Assembly (NCBI GenBank): GCA_964393115.1
Contig: CAYMST010000095.1
Coordinates: 1 to 16,447 of the forward strand
Direction: 5' to 3'
Length of the DNA: 16,447 bases
DNA from: CAYMST01 sp964393115
GTDB lineage: Bacteria; Bacteroidota; Bacteroidia; Cytophagales; Cyclobacteriaceae
Shown: positions 1-6,358 of the stretch, one piece after another
Position numbering within the stretch: position 1 is the stretch's first letter
Layout: each line of letters starts with the position of its first letter
The notes under the pieces: generated by a model
The model's database searches: none
What the model saw: the letters and a program-made list of their open reading frames with translations, nothing else
What the model was told of the DNA's origin: nothing
Translations under genes and position numbers: made by a program

Positions 1-206
1 GTTCCTACTACCATATGGATTAAAAGTGGTTCTAAATCCTTCAGCGGTTTCTTTTCGCGCTTATAAATCCAGTTAAAAAGTGGATTACCTAAAATAAATC
101 CTCCAGCAAAAAGAAGACCGTACCATCTTACAGGATGATTAAGTCCAGGTATGACAAAAATATCAGGGTTGGCATACCAGATGATGGCGGACAAATATGA
201 TAACAT
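1..206 (-). CDS. lgt: Prolipoprotein diacylglyceryl transferase, N-terminal 68 residues (partial at window edge)
   Basis: Lgt is an inner-membrane enzyme that moves diacylglycerol from phosphatidylglycerol to the lipobox cysteine of prolipoproteins, the first step of lipoprotein maturation. Only the first 68 codons are present; the frame is open to the window edge. What is visible fits the family: a short periplasmic N-terminus, then PVRWYGLLFAGGFILG (residues 25-40), the conserved first-half motif around the first membrane helix, then a basic segment YKREKK (49-54) and the beginning of another helix ending MVVG. The conserved GARLG region would lie outside the window. The ATG at 206 is 6 bp past the trkH stop, so lgt is probably co-transcribed with trkAH. 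Identification rests on this one region, but it is characteristic. Confidence 0.88.
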   Translation of the reverse strand, partial: MLSYLSAIIWYANPDIFVIPGLNHPVRWYGLLFAGGFILGNPLFNWIYKREKKPLKDLEPLLIHMVVG

Positions 207-212
207 AGTGAT

Positions 213-1679
213 TTAGTGTTTTCTCCAAAAAAATGGTGTCAAGATCATTAATACTGTAAATAGCTCTAATCTACCCAATAGCATAAAAAAAGAAAGCAGC
301 CATTTTCCAAAGCTGGGTAAATGGGCAAAGTTATCAACCGGGCCTACAGTTCCCAATCCAGGGCCAATATTTCCTAGACACGTTGCCACAGAACCGATGG
401 CCGTCAAAAAATCAACTCCGGTCAAGGCCATGAGTGCAGAGCCAAAGGCAAAAATGGTTATGTATAACATGATAAACGCCAGAATATTAAAGGTAATATC
501 CCGCGATACCGCTTTTCCATTAAACCTCACTGGGATCACAGCGTTGGGATGCAACTGCCGCTTTAACTCCAAAAAACTATTTTTTATTAAGATGAGGTGT
601 CGCACAATTTTCACACCACCCGCAGTAGATCCAGCGGACGCACCAAAAAACATCAAAATGAAAAATACCACCGTGATAAACGGACTCCATTGCGTATAGT
701 CAGCAGTGATATAACCTGTTGTCGTGATCACTGAGACTATTTGAAATAGTCCATCTCGAAAGCTCTGTTCAAATTGTAATGCAGACCGACCTTCAGTTAC
801 AAGAAAAATGGCGATACCAATAATAACAGCGTAACTAAGGGTAAATACCAAGTAATTCTTAAACTCCTCATTGCTAAACACCTTCTTAAACTTAAGGTGA
901 AGCGCAAAATAAGTAATCGTGAAATTGGTGCCCGCCGCAAACATGAAAAATACGATCACATACTGAATAAAGGGAGAATCAAAATATGCTACACTCGCAT
1001 TCTTTGTACTGAATCCTCCAGTTGCCATAGTGGTCAATGAATGATTGATAGCATCATAAAATGACATCCCACCGAGCATCAACAGAATCAACTCGGCTCC
1101 TGTCATTCCGAGATAAATATACCAAAGACGCTTTGCGGTTTCCTTAATACGAGGCTGTAGCTTATCAGGAGAGATCCCAGGGGCTTCTGCCACAAACAGC
1201 TGCATGCCGCCAATGCCCAATATAGGTAAAATGGCTACGGCTAAGACGATAATCCCCATTCCACCTATCCATTGTGTCAGGCTACGCCAAAATAAAATCC
1301 CTTTATGCACCGATTCGATATCTGTTAGAATGGTCGCTCCAGTAGTTGAAAAACCAGATATAGTTTCAAAAAAGGCATCTGTGAAGGTATCTATGGAACC
1401 ACTGAGCAAATAAGGTAAAGTGCCATAAACAGACATAAACAACCAGCCGAGTGTTACGATGAGATAACCCTCACGCTTTTTTAGTTCGTTACTACCCTCT
1501 CGATTCAGGAAAAACAAAATACCACCACTGGCCAGCGTTACACCAGAAGATAATGATATGGCCATCAAATCCCCTTCTCTATAGTACAAGCTAAATGGTA
1601 AACATAAAGCCATGAACACTCCATTGAAAATCAACAGAATCCCAATTATTCTTCCTATGATCGAGAAGTTAAAGATCAT
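213..1679 (-). CDS. trkH: Trk-type potassium uptake protein TrkH
   Basis: A 488-residue integral membrane protein that forms the K+ translocation pore of the Trk system; TrkA gates it from the cytoplasm. The four pore-loop repeats of the SKT superfamily are readable, each with its selectivity-filter glycine: STTGAT (111-116), MATGGFST (218-225), ITTTGYIT (318-325) and CLGNIGPG (434-441). GASAGSTAGG (346-355) matches the conserved segment before the intramembrane loop of TrkH. Long hydrophobic stretches fill the rest, including residues 5-30, 40-58, 72-93 and 395-420. The length is normal for TrkH. Its ATG overlaps the trkA stop (ATGA, 1676-1679), so the two subunits are probably translationally coupled, and lgt follows after 6 bp. 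Nothing appears missing or broken. Confidence 0.96.
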   Translation of the reverse strand: MIFNFSIIGRIIGILLIFNGVFMALCLPFSLYYREGDLMAISLSSGVTLASGGILFFLNREGSNELKKREGYLIVTLGWLFMSVYGTLPYLLSGSIDTFTDAFFETISGFSTTGATILTDIESVHKGILFWRSLTQWIGGMGIIVLAVAILPILGIGGMQLFVAEAPGISPDKLQPRIKETAKRLWYIYLGMTGAELILLMLGGMSFYDAINHSLTTMATGGFSTKNASVAYFDSPFIQYVIVFFMFAAGTNFTITYFALHLKFKKVFSNEEFKNYLVFTLSYAVIIGIAIFLVTEGRSALQFEQSFRDGLFQIVSVITTTGYITADYTQWSPFITVVFFILMFFGASAGSTAGGVKIVRHLILIKNSFLELKRQLHPNAVIPVRFNGKAVSRDITFNILAFIMLYITIFAFGSALMALTGVDFLTAIGSVATCLGNIGPGLGTVGPVDNFAHLPSFGKWLLSFFMLLGRLELFTVLMILTPFFWRKH

Positions 1680-3016
1680 TTAAAAAAGGCTTCGATTTTA
1701 TGAATGCACTCTGGCTTAGACAATATCACCACTCGGTCTTTAGGTTCGAATTTAAAGTTTCCCCTCACGCTCATGCCTCTTCCCTTTCGAATGACACCAC
1801 CTACCACGGCAGTTTTTGGAAGATCTAAGTTCTTTAATTCATTATCCAAAATTTTAGAAGCCTCTTTAACTTCAAACTCTAAAATTTCTGCGTCTACTCC
1901 GTGGATACTCGTTAAACTTACCACCTCACCTTTTCTGATATAGCGAAAGATGAAGTTTGCAGCGATCAGCTTTTTGTTGATCATCGTATCTACCCCAATA
2001 TCTTGTGAGAGATGGATGTAGTCCATATTTTCCACTAGTGCTATGGTCTTCTTAACACCATGCTTCTTAGCCACTAATGAAGAAATAATATTGGTCTCGG
2101 AATTACCTGTTACAGCTATAAAAGCATCCATTCCTTCAATATTCTCTTCCTCCATCAATTCAACATCCCTACCATCTCCATTGATTATCAGCGTGTCCGG
2201 CAGCATATCGGCCATTTCAAAGCATTTGACCTTGTCGCTCTCTATGATTTTGATATTGTACTTTTTACTCAGTCGCTTGGCCGTATTAATACCAATTCGG
2301 CTACCGCCCAATATCATGATGTTTTTAATGGAAACACGCTCTTTACCAGTCAATTTAATGATGTCATCCACACCATCTGGTTGTGCGATAAAGTAAGCGT
2401 GATCATTTTCTTTGAATTCACTTTGACCATTGGGAATAATGGTCTCACCGTCTCTCAGAATAGCAACGGTGGTGTAGTTATTTTTAGGATTCAGTTGAGC
2501 CGCATCGATAATGGATTGATTCTTGAGCTTACACTCTTCATTGATGCTAATACCCAATAGGGTAAGGCTTCCTTTTTCGAAATCAAACGAATCAGTGATA
2601 ACAGACTCACGAAGCAATCTCTTTATCTCCCTGGCCGCCAATGACTCAGGAGAAATAATCTCATCAATTCCGATCGTCTTCAGATCTAAGAAATCTCTTT
2701 TGTGCAGAAATTCTGTGTTTGAAATACGTGCTATCGTCCGCTTAGCCCCTAATTGCTTGGCAATGGTACACGTAGAGATATTTGTTTCTTCAGACTCGGT
2801 AACTGAAATAAACAAATCAGCTTTAGAAATACCCGCACTTGTCAACACATGAAATGAAGTGGCGCTTCCCTTAATCGTGCTTACATCTAAGTGATTAGCG
2901 ATGTACTTAAGCCGCTCGGCGTTTAGATCTACGATAGTAATGTCCTGCTCTTCATAAGTCAAAAGCTTGGCTAAATGAAAACCGACATCACCGGCACCTG
3001 CTATAATTATTCGCAT
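1676..3016 (-). CDS. trkA: Trk system potassium uptake regulatory subunit TrkA
   Basis: A cytoplasmic, peripheral NAD(H)-binding ring protein that gates TrkH. Counted from the ATG at 3016 it is 446 residues and shows the usual duplicated RCK layout. The first Rossmann domain begins MRIIIAGAGDVG (GxGxxG at 7-12, acidic residue D30). A TrkA-C domain follows at roughly 145-225. The second Rossmann domain begins NIMILGGSRIG (232-242) with E259 in the ribose-binding position. A second TrkA-C domain covers about 365-446. An in-frame start ten codons upstream (3046) was not used, because the protein would then begin in front of the conserved beta strand and the codon would lie upstream of a perfect -7 promoter box. 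The 3' end overlaps trkH by 4 bp. Confidence 0.95.
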   Translation of the reverse strand: MRIIIAGAGDVGFHLAKLLTYEEQDITIVDLNAERLKYIANHLDVSTIKGSATSFHVLTSAGISKADLFISVTESEETNISTCTIAKQLGAKRTIARISNTEFLHKRDFLDLKTIGIDEIISPESLAAREIKRLLRESVITDSFDFEKGSLTLLGISINEECKLKNQSIIDAAQLNPKNNYTTVAILRDGETIIPNGQSEFKENDHAYFIAQPDGVDDIIKLTGKERVSIKNIMILGGSRIGINTAKRLSKKYNIKIIESDKVKCFEMADMLPDTLIINGDGRDVELMEEENIEGMDAFIAVTGNSETNIISSLVAKKHGVKKTIALVENMDYIHLSQDIGVDTMINKKLIAANFIFRYIRKGEVVSLTSIHGVDAEILEFEVKEASKILDNELKNLDLPKTAVVGGVIRKGRGMSVRGNFKFEPKDRVVILSKPECIHKIEAFFK

Positions 3017-3033
3017 ACCCAGGATTATTCGCA

Positions 3034-3041
3034 CAAATATA
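3034..3041 (-). promoter_or_regulatory. Probable Bacteroidota sigma-A -7 box for trkA-trkH-lgt
   Basis: The minus strand reads TATATTTG, a perfect match to the Bacteroidota -7 consensus TAnnTTTG, 17 bp before the trkA ATG at 3016. Transcription would begin near 3028, leaving a leader of about a dozen bases. No clean -33 TTG lies 17-23 bp upstream (GTTTTC is the nearest), so this is a half-match supported mainly by its position. Confidence 0.45.
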
Positions 3042-3140
3042 TACAATCAGGCATACGAGAAAACTTTTGAGACACCAATTCGATATTTGGTTTCATCCAC
3101 CACAGTTGAATATGAGATCTTAATAAATGCTATGATAGAA

Positions 3141-3173
3141 TTGATATGGCGGAGAAATAATTGATTTAATTTG
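3141..3173 (+). promoter_or_regulatory. Possible promoter of the cyclophilin gene
   Basis: A -33-type TTG at 3141-3143 and a near-consensus -7 box TTAATTTG (3166-3173; five of the six fixed positions of TAnnTTTG) are separated by 22 bp, within the usual 17-23 bp. The start codon is 15 bp beyond the -7 box, so the leader would be very short and T-rich. The region is AT-rich, so a chance match is quite possible. Confidence 0.3.
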
Positions 3174-3187
3174 CGAAAATTTTTTTT

Positions 3188-3625
3188 ATGAAGACAGCTG
3201 AAATACACACTCGAAAAGGAGTGATGAAAATCGAGTTCTACGAAAAGGATGCACCAAAAGCAGTAGCCAACTTTATAGATCTTGCTGAAAAAGGATTTTA
3301 TGACGGGCTTACTTTTCACCGTGTGATCCCGGATTTTGTGATACAAGGAGGATGTCCTGATGGCACCGGTGCTGGTGGTCCAGGTTATACCATTGACTGC
3401 GAGTTAGATGGCGAAAACCAACATCATGACAGAGGCGTTCTATCTATGGCTCATGCCGGAAGGAACACTGGAGGCTCGCAGTTCTTCATTTGTCATAGCA
3501 GAAACAACACTGCTCATCTGGACAGAAACCATACTTGCTTTGGTAAGGTAGTTGAAGGTGTTGAAATAGTGGACGACATCCGTCAAGGAGATACTATGGA
3601 GAAAATTGTTATTATCAATAACTAA
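3188..3625 (+). CDS. Cyclophilin-type peptidyl-prolyl cis-trans isomerase (cytoplasmic)
   Basis: Catalyses cis-trans isomerisation of Xaa-Pro bonds. The 145-residue protein is a single cyclophilin domain with no signal peptide or membrane segment, so it should act in the cytoplasm, like bacterial PpiB. Readable motifs are FHRVIPDFVIQGG (43-55) with catalytic Arg45 and Gln53, DGTGAGGPGY (58-67), MAHAGRNTGGSQFFI (87-101), and HTCFGKVVEGVEIVD (115-129). The position that is Trp in cyclosporin-sensitive cyclophilins appears to be His110, common in bacterial forms. The ATG at 3188 follows a run of Ts and begins directly at the first beta strand. The gene is divergent from trkA and stands alone, ending at a hairpin shared with the converging operon. 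It is a little shorter than E. coli PpiB (164 residues). Confidence 0.95.
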   Translation: MKTAEIHTRKGVMKIEFYEKDAPKAVANFIDLAEKGFYDGLTFHRVIPDFVIQGGCPDGTGAGGPGYTIDCELDGENQHHDRGVLSMAHAGRNTGGSQFFICHSRNNTAHLDRNHTCFGKVVEGVEIVDDIRQGDTMEKIVIINN

Positions 3626-3638
3626 GTTCGATATAGGT

Positions 3639-3671
3639 AATACCATCCAATGAAATCATTGGATTGGTATT
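3639..3671. terminator. Bidirectional hairpin terminator between convergent genes
   Basis: Positions 3639-3653 (AATACCATCCAATGA) pair with 3656-3671 on the other arm, giving a 15-bp stem with a single bulged T and a very small loop that would open to a few bases. It lies 13 bp after the cyclophilin stop and 19 bp after the stop of the minus-strand phosphatase gene, so it can end transcription from both sides. The plus-strand side is followed by a modest T-rich tract (TTTCTCTT); the minus side has little, so termination there may be weaker. Confidence 0.7.
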
Positions 3672-3690
3672 TCTCTTCAGTCACTGATGG

Positions 3691-4491
3691 CTACCAATGT
3701 CTCTTAATAAGGCCTAGCAATTCCTCATGTACACCGCAAGCCGCGAGTACTTCACGACCAAACAAGTAGTCTTTACCACCTCGATAATCGCTAACTGTTC
3801 CACCGGCTTCTTGCACGATGAGGACGCCACCCGCGATGTCCCAGGGGTTTAATCCCGATTCAAAAAAACCCTCTACACGTCCACAAGCCGTGTAGACCAA
3901 ATCAACCGCCGCACTTCCAATTCTTCGGAGTCCATGACTACCCAAAAGTACGTCAGTCATGATCGCCTTGAAATTCTCCAACCGTTCAAAATCATGATAG
4001 GGGAAGCCAGTCGCAAACAGACCATTTTTCATTTCAGAGACAGCACTTACAGAAATTGATTTATCATTTAAATACGCTCCAAATCCCTTCGCCGCGTGAA
4101 ATGTTTCTTCTCTAACGACTTCATTCACTACTCCTATCAGTACCTCGCTGCCTTTTACTAGTGCTACACTAGTAGAAAAAACCGGAATGCCATGAACAAA
4201 ATTTGTAGTTCCATCCAGCGGGTCGATAATCCAAATTAGTTCCTTATTGGTGTCTCGAGCAACAGTCTCCTCTTCTGTTAGAAAACCTGCTTCAGGGAGT
4301 ATTTTTGTTAAGCCTTTTACCAGTAGGCGTTCCGCTTCCTTGTCAACATAGGAAACCATGTCATTGGTTCCCTTATACTCTATCGTCTCCTTGCTAAATG
4401 CCTCAAATTCCGTGCGCATAAATTGGCCTACACTTCTCGTAAGCTCCACCACTCTATCTTTGATCGATACTAGATCTAATTCATTCTTCAT
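3691..4491 (-). CDS. Inositol monophosphatase family protein (SuhB-like)
   Basis: A Mg2+-dependent, Li+-sensitive-type sugar-phosphate phosphatase; inositol-1-phosphate or a related phosphate ester is the likely substrate, but it cannot be read from sequence. From the ATG at 4491 it has 266 residues, normal for the family. The metal site is complete: GTNDMVSYVDKEAE (41-54), LTEEE (71-75), IIDPLDGTTNFVHG (88-101; D90 and D93 as ligands), and the second signature LNPWDIAGG (214-222; D218). RRIGSAAVDL (189-198) is typical of SuhB rather than CysQ. A GTG two codons earlier (4497) is possible but ATG is preferred. The 5' end overlaps rsmI by 11 bp, and the gene is the last of a three-gene operon closed by the hairpin at 3639-3671. 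Confidence 0.93.
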   Translation of the reverse strand: MKNELDLVSIKDRVVELTRSVGQFMRTEFEAFSKETIEYKGTNDMVSYVDKEAERLLVKGLTKILPEAGFLTEEETVARDTNKELIWIIDPLDGTTNFVHGIPVFSTSVALVKGSEVLIGVVNEVVREETFHAAKGFGAYLNDKSISVSAVSEMKNGLFATGFPYHDFERLENFKAIMTDVLLGSHGLRRIGSAAVDLVYTACGRVEGFFESGLNPWDIAGGVLIVQEAGGTVSDYRGGKDYLFGREVLAACGVHEELLGLIKRHW

Positions 4492-5170
4492 AACCACTCA
4501 CTACTAATACAAATTCTCCTTTCGGAGCATTATGGTTAAAATGTGACAATACTTCTGACAGAGACCCGTTTATCGTTTCCTCATAAAGCTTTGTTAATTC
4601 ACGAGAGACCGAAACTTTCCTTTCACTACCAAAAAACTCTTCAAGCTGCTGCAAGGTCTTCAATAACCGATGCGGCGACTCATAAAACACGACCGTTCGA
4701 GGTTCCTTAGCCAATAAGGTCAATCTCGTTTGACGGCCTTTTTTGTGAGGTAGAAACCCTTCGAAAACAAACTTATCACAGGGAAACCCTGATTTTATCA
4801 AAGCGGGAACAAAGGCTGTGGCCCCTGGCAAACACTCCAACGGAATTCCTTTTTCAACACAAGCTCTCGTTAATAAAAAACCCGGATCGGAAATCCCTGG
4901 AGTACCAGCATCACTTACTAACGCAATCGATTTTCCTTCTGCGAGTAGTTCCAAGAATTTTTCTAGGACCTTGTGTTCGTTATGTGCATGAAAACTTCTT
5001 AGTGGCTTTGAAATATCCAAGTGTTTTAAAAGCTGCCCCGTTTTCCGAGTATCTTCCGCGAGGATATAATCCACAGCTTGCAATACTTTGACCGCACGGT
5101 AAGTAATATCATCCAGGTTACCTATTGGCGTTGGAACTACGAACAGACGTGTATCATTTTCTTCGCTCAT
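4481..5170 (-). CDS. rsmI: 16S rRNA (cytidine(1402)-2'-O)-methyltransferase RsmI
   Basis: Methylates the 2'-OH of C1402 in 16S rRNA with S-adenosylmethionine, in the decoding centre of the 30S subunit. The tetrapyrrole-methylase fold is clear: VVPTPIGNLDDIT (11-23), ILAEDTRKT (36-44), ALVSDAGTPGISDPG (83-97, the SAM-binding region and family signature), LPGATAF (114-120), FYESPHRL (162-169) and KGEFVLVV (217-224). At 229 residues it ends right after the catalytic fold and lacks the C-terminal extension of the E. coli protein (286 residues), a form usual in Bacteroidota. Its start overlaps the upstream dehydratase by ATGA (5167-5170), and its 3' end overlaps the phosphatase gene by 11 bp, indicating coupled translation. 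Confidence 0.95.
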   Translation of the reverse strand: MSEENDTRLFVVPTPIGNLDDITYRAVKVLQAVDYILAEDTRKTGQLLKHLDISKPLRSFHAHNEHKVLEKFLELLAEGKSIALVSDAGTPGISDPGFLLTRACVEKGIPLECLPGATAFVPALIKSGFPCDKFVFEGFLPHKKGRQTRLTLLAKEPRTVVFYESPHRLLKTLQQLEEFFGSERKVSVSRELTKLYEETINGSLSEVLSHFNHNAPKGEFVLVVSGYEE

Positions 5171-5397
5171 AGCATATCATCAATTGACTGAGCCAGTGTT
5201 CGGTCTTTTTCGGTAATCACATTACCCGCATCATGCGTCGAGAGCCAGATTTGAACCTTGTTATAAACGTTGTGAATTTCAGGATGATGATTTTGCTTTT
5301 CGGAAACAATCGCGATTTTTGTCAAAAAAGAAAATGCAGAAACAAAATCTTCAAATTCAAATTGTCGGTATAGTTTATTGTCAACCTCTTGCCACAT
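5167..5397 (-). CDS. 4a-hydroxytetrahydrobiopterin dehydratase (pterin carbinolamine dehydratase)
   Basis: Dehydrates the 4a-carbinolamine form of tetrahydropterin, recycling the cofactor of aromatic amino acid hydroxylases. The 76-residue protein carries the family signature EKQNHHPEIHNVYNKV (33-48), with the paired catalytic histidines H37-H38 and P39, then STHDAGNVITEKD (53-65) with H55 and D56. This is about 20-30 residues shorter than the longer bacterial and animal forms, missing only the variable N-terminus; short forms are usual in Bacteroidota. It is the first gene of a minus-strand operon with rsmI and the phosphatase. No phenylalanine hydroxylase gene lies in the window, so its partner enzyme must be elsewhere, or it serves another pterin-related role. 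Confidence 0.92.
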   Translation of the reverse strand: MWQEVDNKLYRQFEFEDFVSAFSFLTKIAIVSEKQNHHPEIHNVYNKVQIWLSTHDAGNVITEKDRTLAQSIDDML

Positions 5398-5644
5398 AAG
5401 TCATAATTTAATGAGGCGAAAGAAAGCAATATTTGTAGAAAATCCCGTGAGGAATTCAACAAAAAGGTACTTCGACAAGAGATCTCTGATAAAACCCGTA
5501 ACTACGCACTAAATTATTGATCAAAAAGGTTTTTCGATTATCACTAAGTCAAAACTACTTCAAAGCTTCGGTACATTTCTCGCAGAAGAACTGTGTGAAT
5601 ACACATTCGAAATCATTGAATTAGATGAACTTGTTCATCAGGAT
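5398..5644 (+). other. Divergent intergenic region with an in-frame upstream coding-like segment and a TAA
   Basis: This stretch lies between the minus-strand dehydratase gene and the plus-strand frame starting at 5645. In the same phase as the latter, an ATG at 5411 opens a 33-codon frame (beginning MRRKKAIFVENP) that stops at TAA 5510-5512. After that stop the phase is open again from 5513 through 5645, and its translation looks protein-like (KSKLLQSFGTFLAEELCEY, then FEIIELDELVHQ). No ATG, GTG or TTG exists in this phase between 5513 and 5644; only ATT (5513, 5516, 5537) and CTG (5591) could start. An AATATTTG box at 5428-5435 is one base off the -7 consensus. The segment therefore holds either the real N-terminus of the next gene with an unusual start, or a gene broken by a nonsense codon. 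Confidence 0.5.
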
Positions 5645-6358
5645 TTGCTAGCATTTTCCACTCACCGAATTGTTTTTCACCTCATTGATGACCATAAAAA
5701 AGCCTCTGAACACACCTGCGAGTTCATATCCGAATATTTTACTCAAAAGCGGCACAGGATAATTCACATTTATAGTGATGCATGGGAAAATAGACGGGAT
5801 ATAATAGAAAGTCGGGTTCGTGCATTATTCGGCCTTGCCGAAGTCATATACGCCAAAGAAACCATATGTAAGCGCATCTCAAAGCCAATCGCCAATGCCT
5901 TTCTTGAAGCGAATCACTTGCATGTGCCTACGAATACCAAGTATAAGTATGGGTTATTTCACTACCTCGAATTGGTCGCTGTAGCCACCTTTTCAGCAAA
6001 AAGAAAAATGACCAGAAACGGTGTTCCAGTTAATTCTTATGAGTTAATCCGCTTCTGTTCACTTAAGGATATAGCCGTAATGGGTGGCCTAAGCAAAATC
6101 ATCCATTATTTCACGCAGGATGTCCATCCGCAAGAGATTATGACTTATGCCGATCGCGATTGGTCTGTTGGCGATAGCTATGTTAAGCTAGGGTTTGAAA
6201 AAGTTCAAGTGATGCCTCCCACAGCATATATCTTAGACCTAGAGACCAAAACCCGGCTTCATGAAAGCCGTTATTTAGCATTGCCAGAAAAACAGAAACC
6301 TAAAAAAACAATCAAGTTTTACAATGCTGGCAGTATTAAGTTCATAAAAAAAACATGA
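5645..6358 (+). CDS. Protein resembling the C-terminal half of phage homing-nuclease-type proteins (GNAT/Mom-like region); start uncertain
   Basis: No assigned function is known to me. The 237 residues from TTG 5645 resemble phage proteins in which a Vsr-like nuclease region is followed by a GNAT/Mom-like region. Shared landmarks, judged from memory, are HRIIHIYSDAWENRRDIIESR (37-57; phage counterpart roughly LIHIFEDEW..K..I..S), VIYAKETICKRIS (67-79), FLEANHLH (86-93), YGLFHYLELVAVATFSAKRK (102-121), YELIRFCSL (132-140), GGLSKIIHYF (147-156), IMTYADRDWSVGDSYVKLGF (165-184) and PPTAYILD (191-198). The usual nuclease residues (EYNG, WH) are not evident, so the N-terminal region is probably catalytically dead. 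The C-terminus is basic (KQKPKKTIKF). The last codon overlaps the miaA ATG (ATGA, 6355-6358), so the two are probably co-translated. The frame extends upstream to 5513, so the TTG is probably not the true start. Confidence 0.72.
   Translation: MLAFSTHRIVFHLIDDHKKASEHTCEFISEYFTQKRHRIIHIYSDAWENRRDIIESRVRALFGLAEVIYAKETICKRISKPIANAFLEANHLHVPTNTKYKYGLFHYLELVAVATFSAKRKMTRNGVPVNSYELIRFCSLKDIAVMGGLSKIIHYFTQDVHPQEIMTYADRDWSVGDSYVKLGFEKVQVMPPTAYILDLETKTRLHESRYLALPEKQKPKKTIKFYNAGSIKFIKKT

Noticed and set aside
397..699. 100-codon plus-strand frame opposite trkH
   Set aside because: Antisense to the conserved pore region of TrkH, so its openness follows from the codon pattern of the real gene.
3017..3046. 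Longer TrkA start ten codons upstream
   Set aside because: The Rossmann strand begins right at the ATG at 3016, and the longer start lies upstream of the perfect -7 box, so it would not be in the transcript.
3047..3346. 99-codon open frame on the minus strand opposite the cyclophilin start
   Set aside because: It is antisense to a clear cyclophilin, reads as low-quality sequence rich in His, Ser and Cys, and matches no family I know.
4492..4497. GTG start two codons upstream for the phosphatase
   Set aside because: ATG at 4491 is the more usual codon and leaves a full-length protein; GTG would only lengthen the overlap with rsmI.
5550..5557. TAGTTTTG on the minus strand, a perfect -7 match for the dehydratase operon
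   Set aside because: It lies about 150 bp upstream of the start codon, with no TTG at the right spacing, and such 6-base matches are expected by chance in AT-rich DNA.
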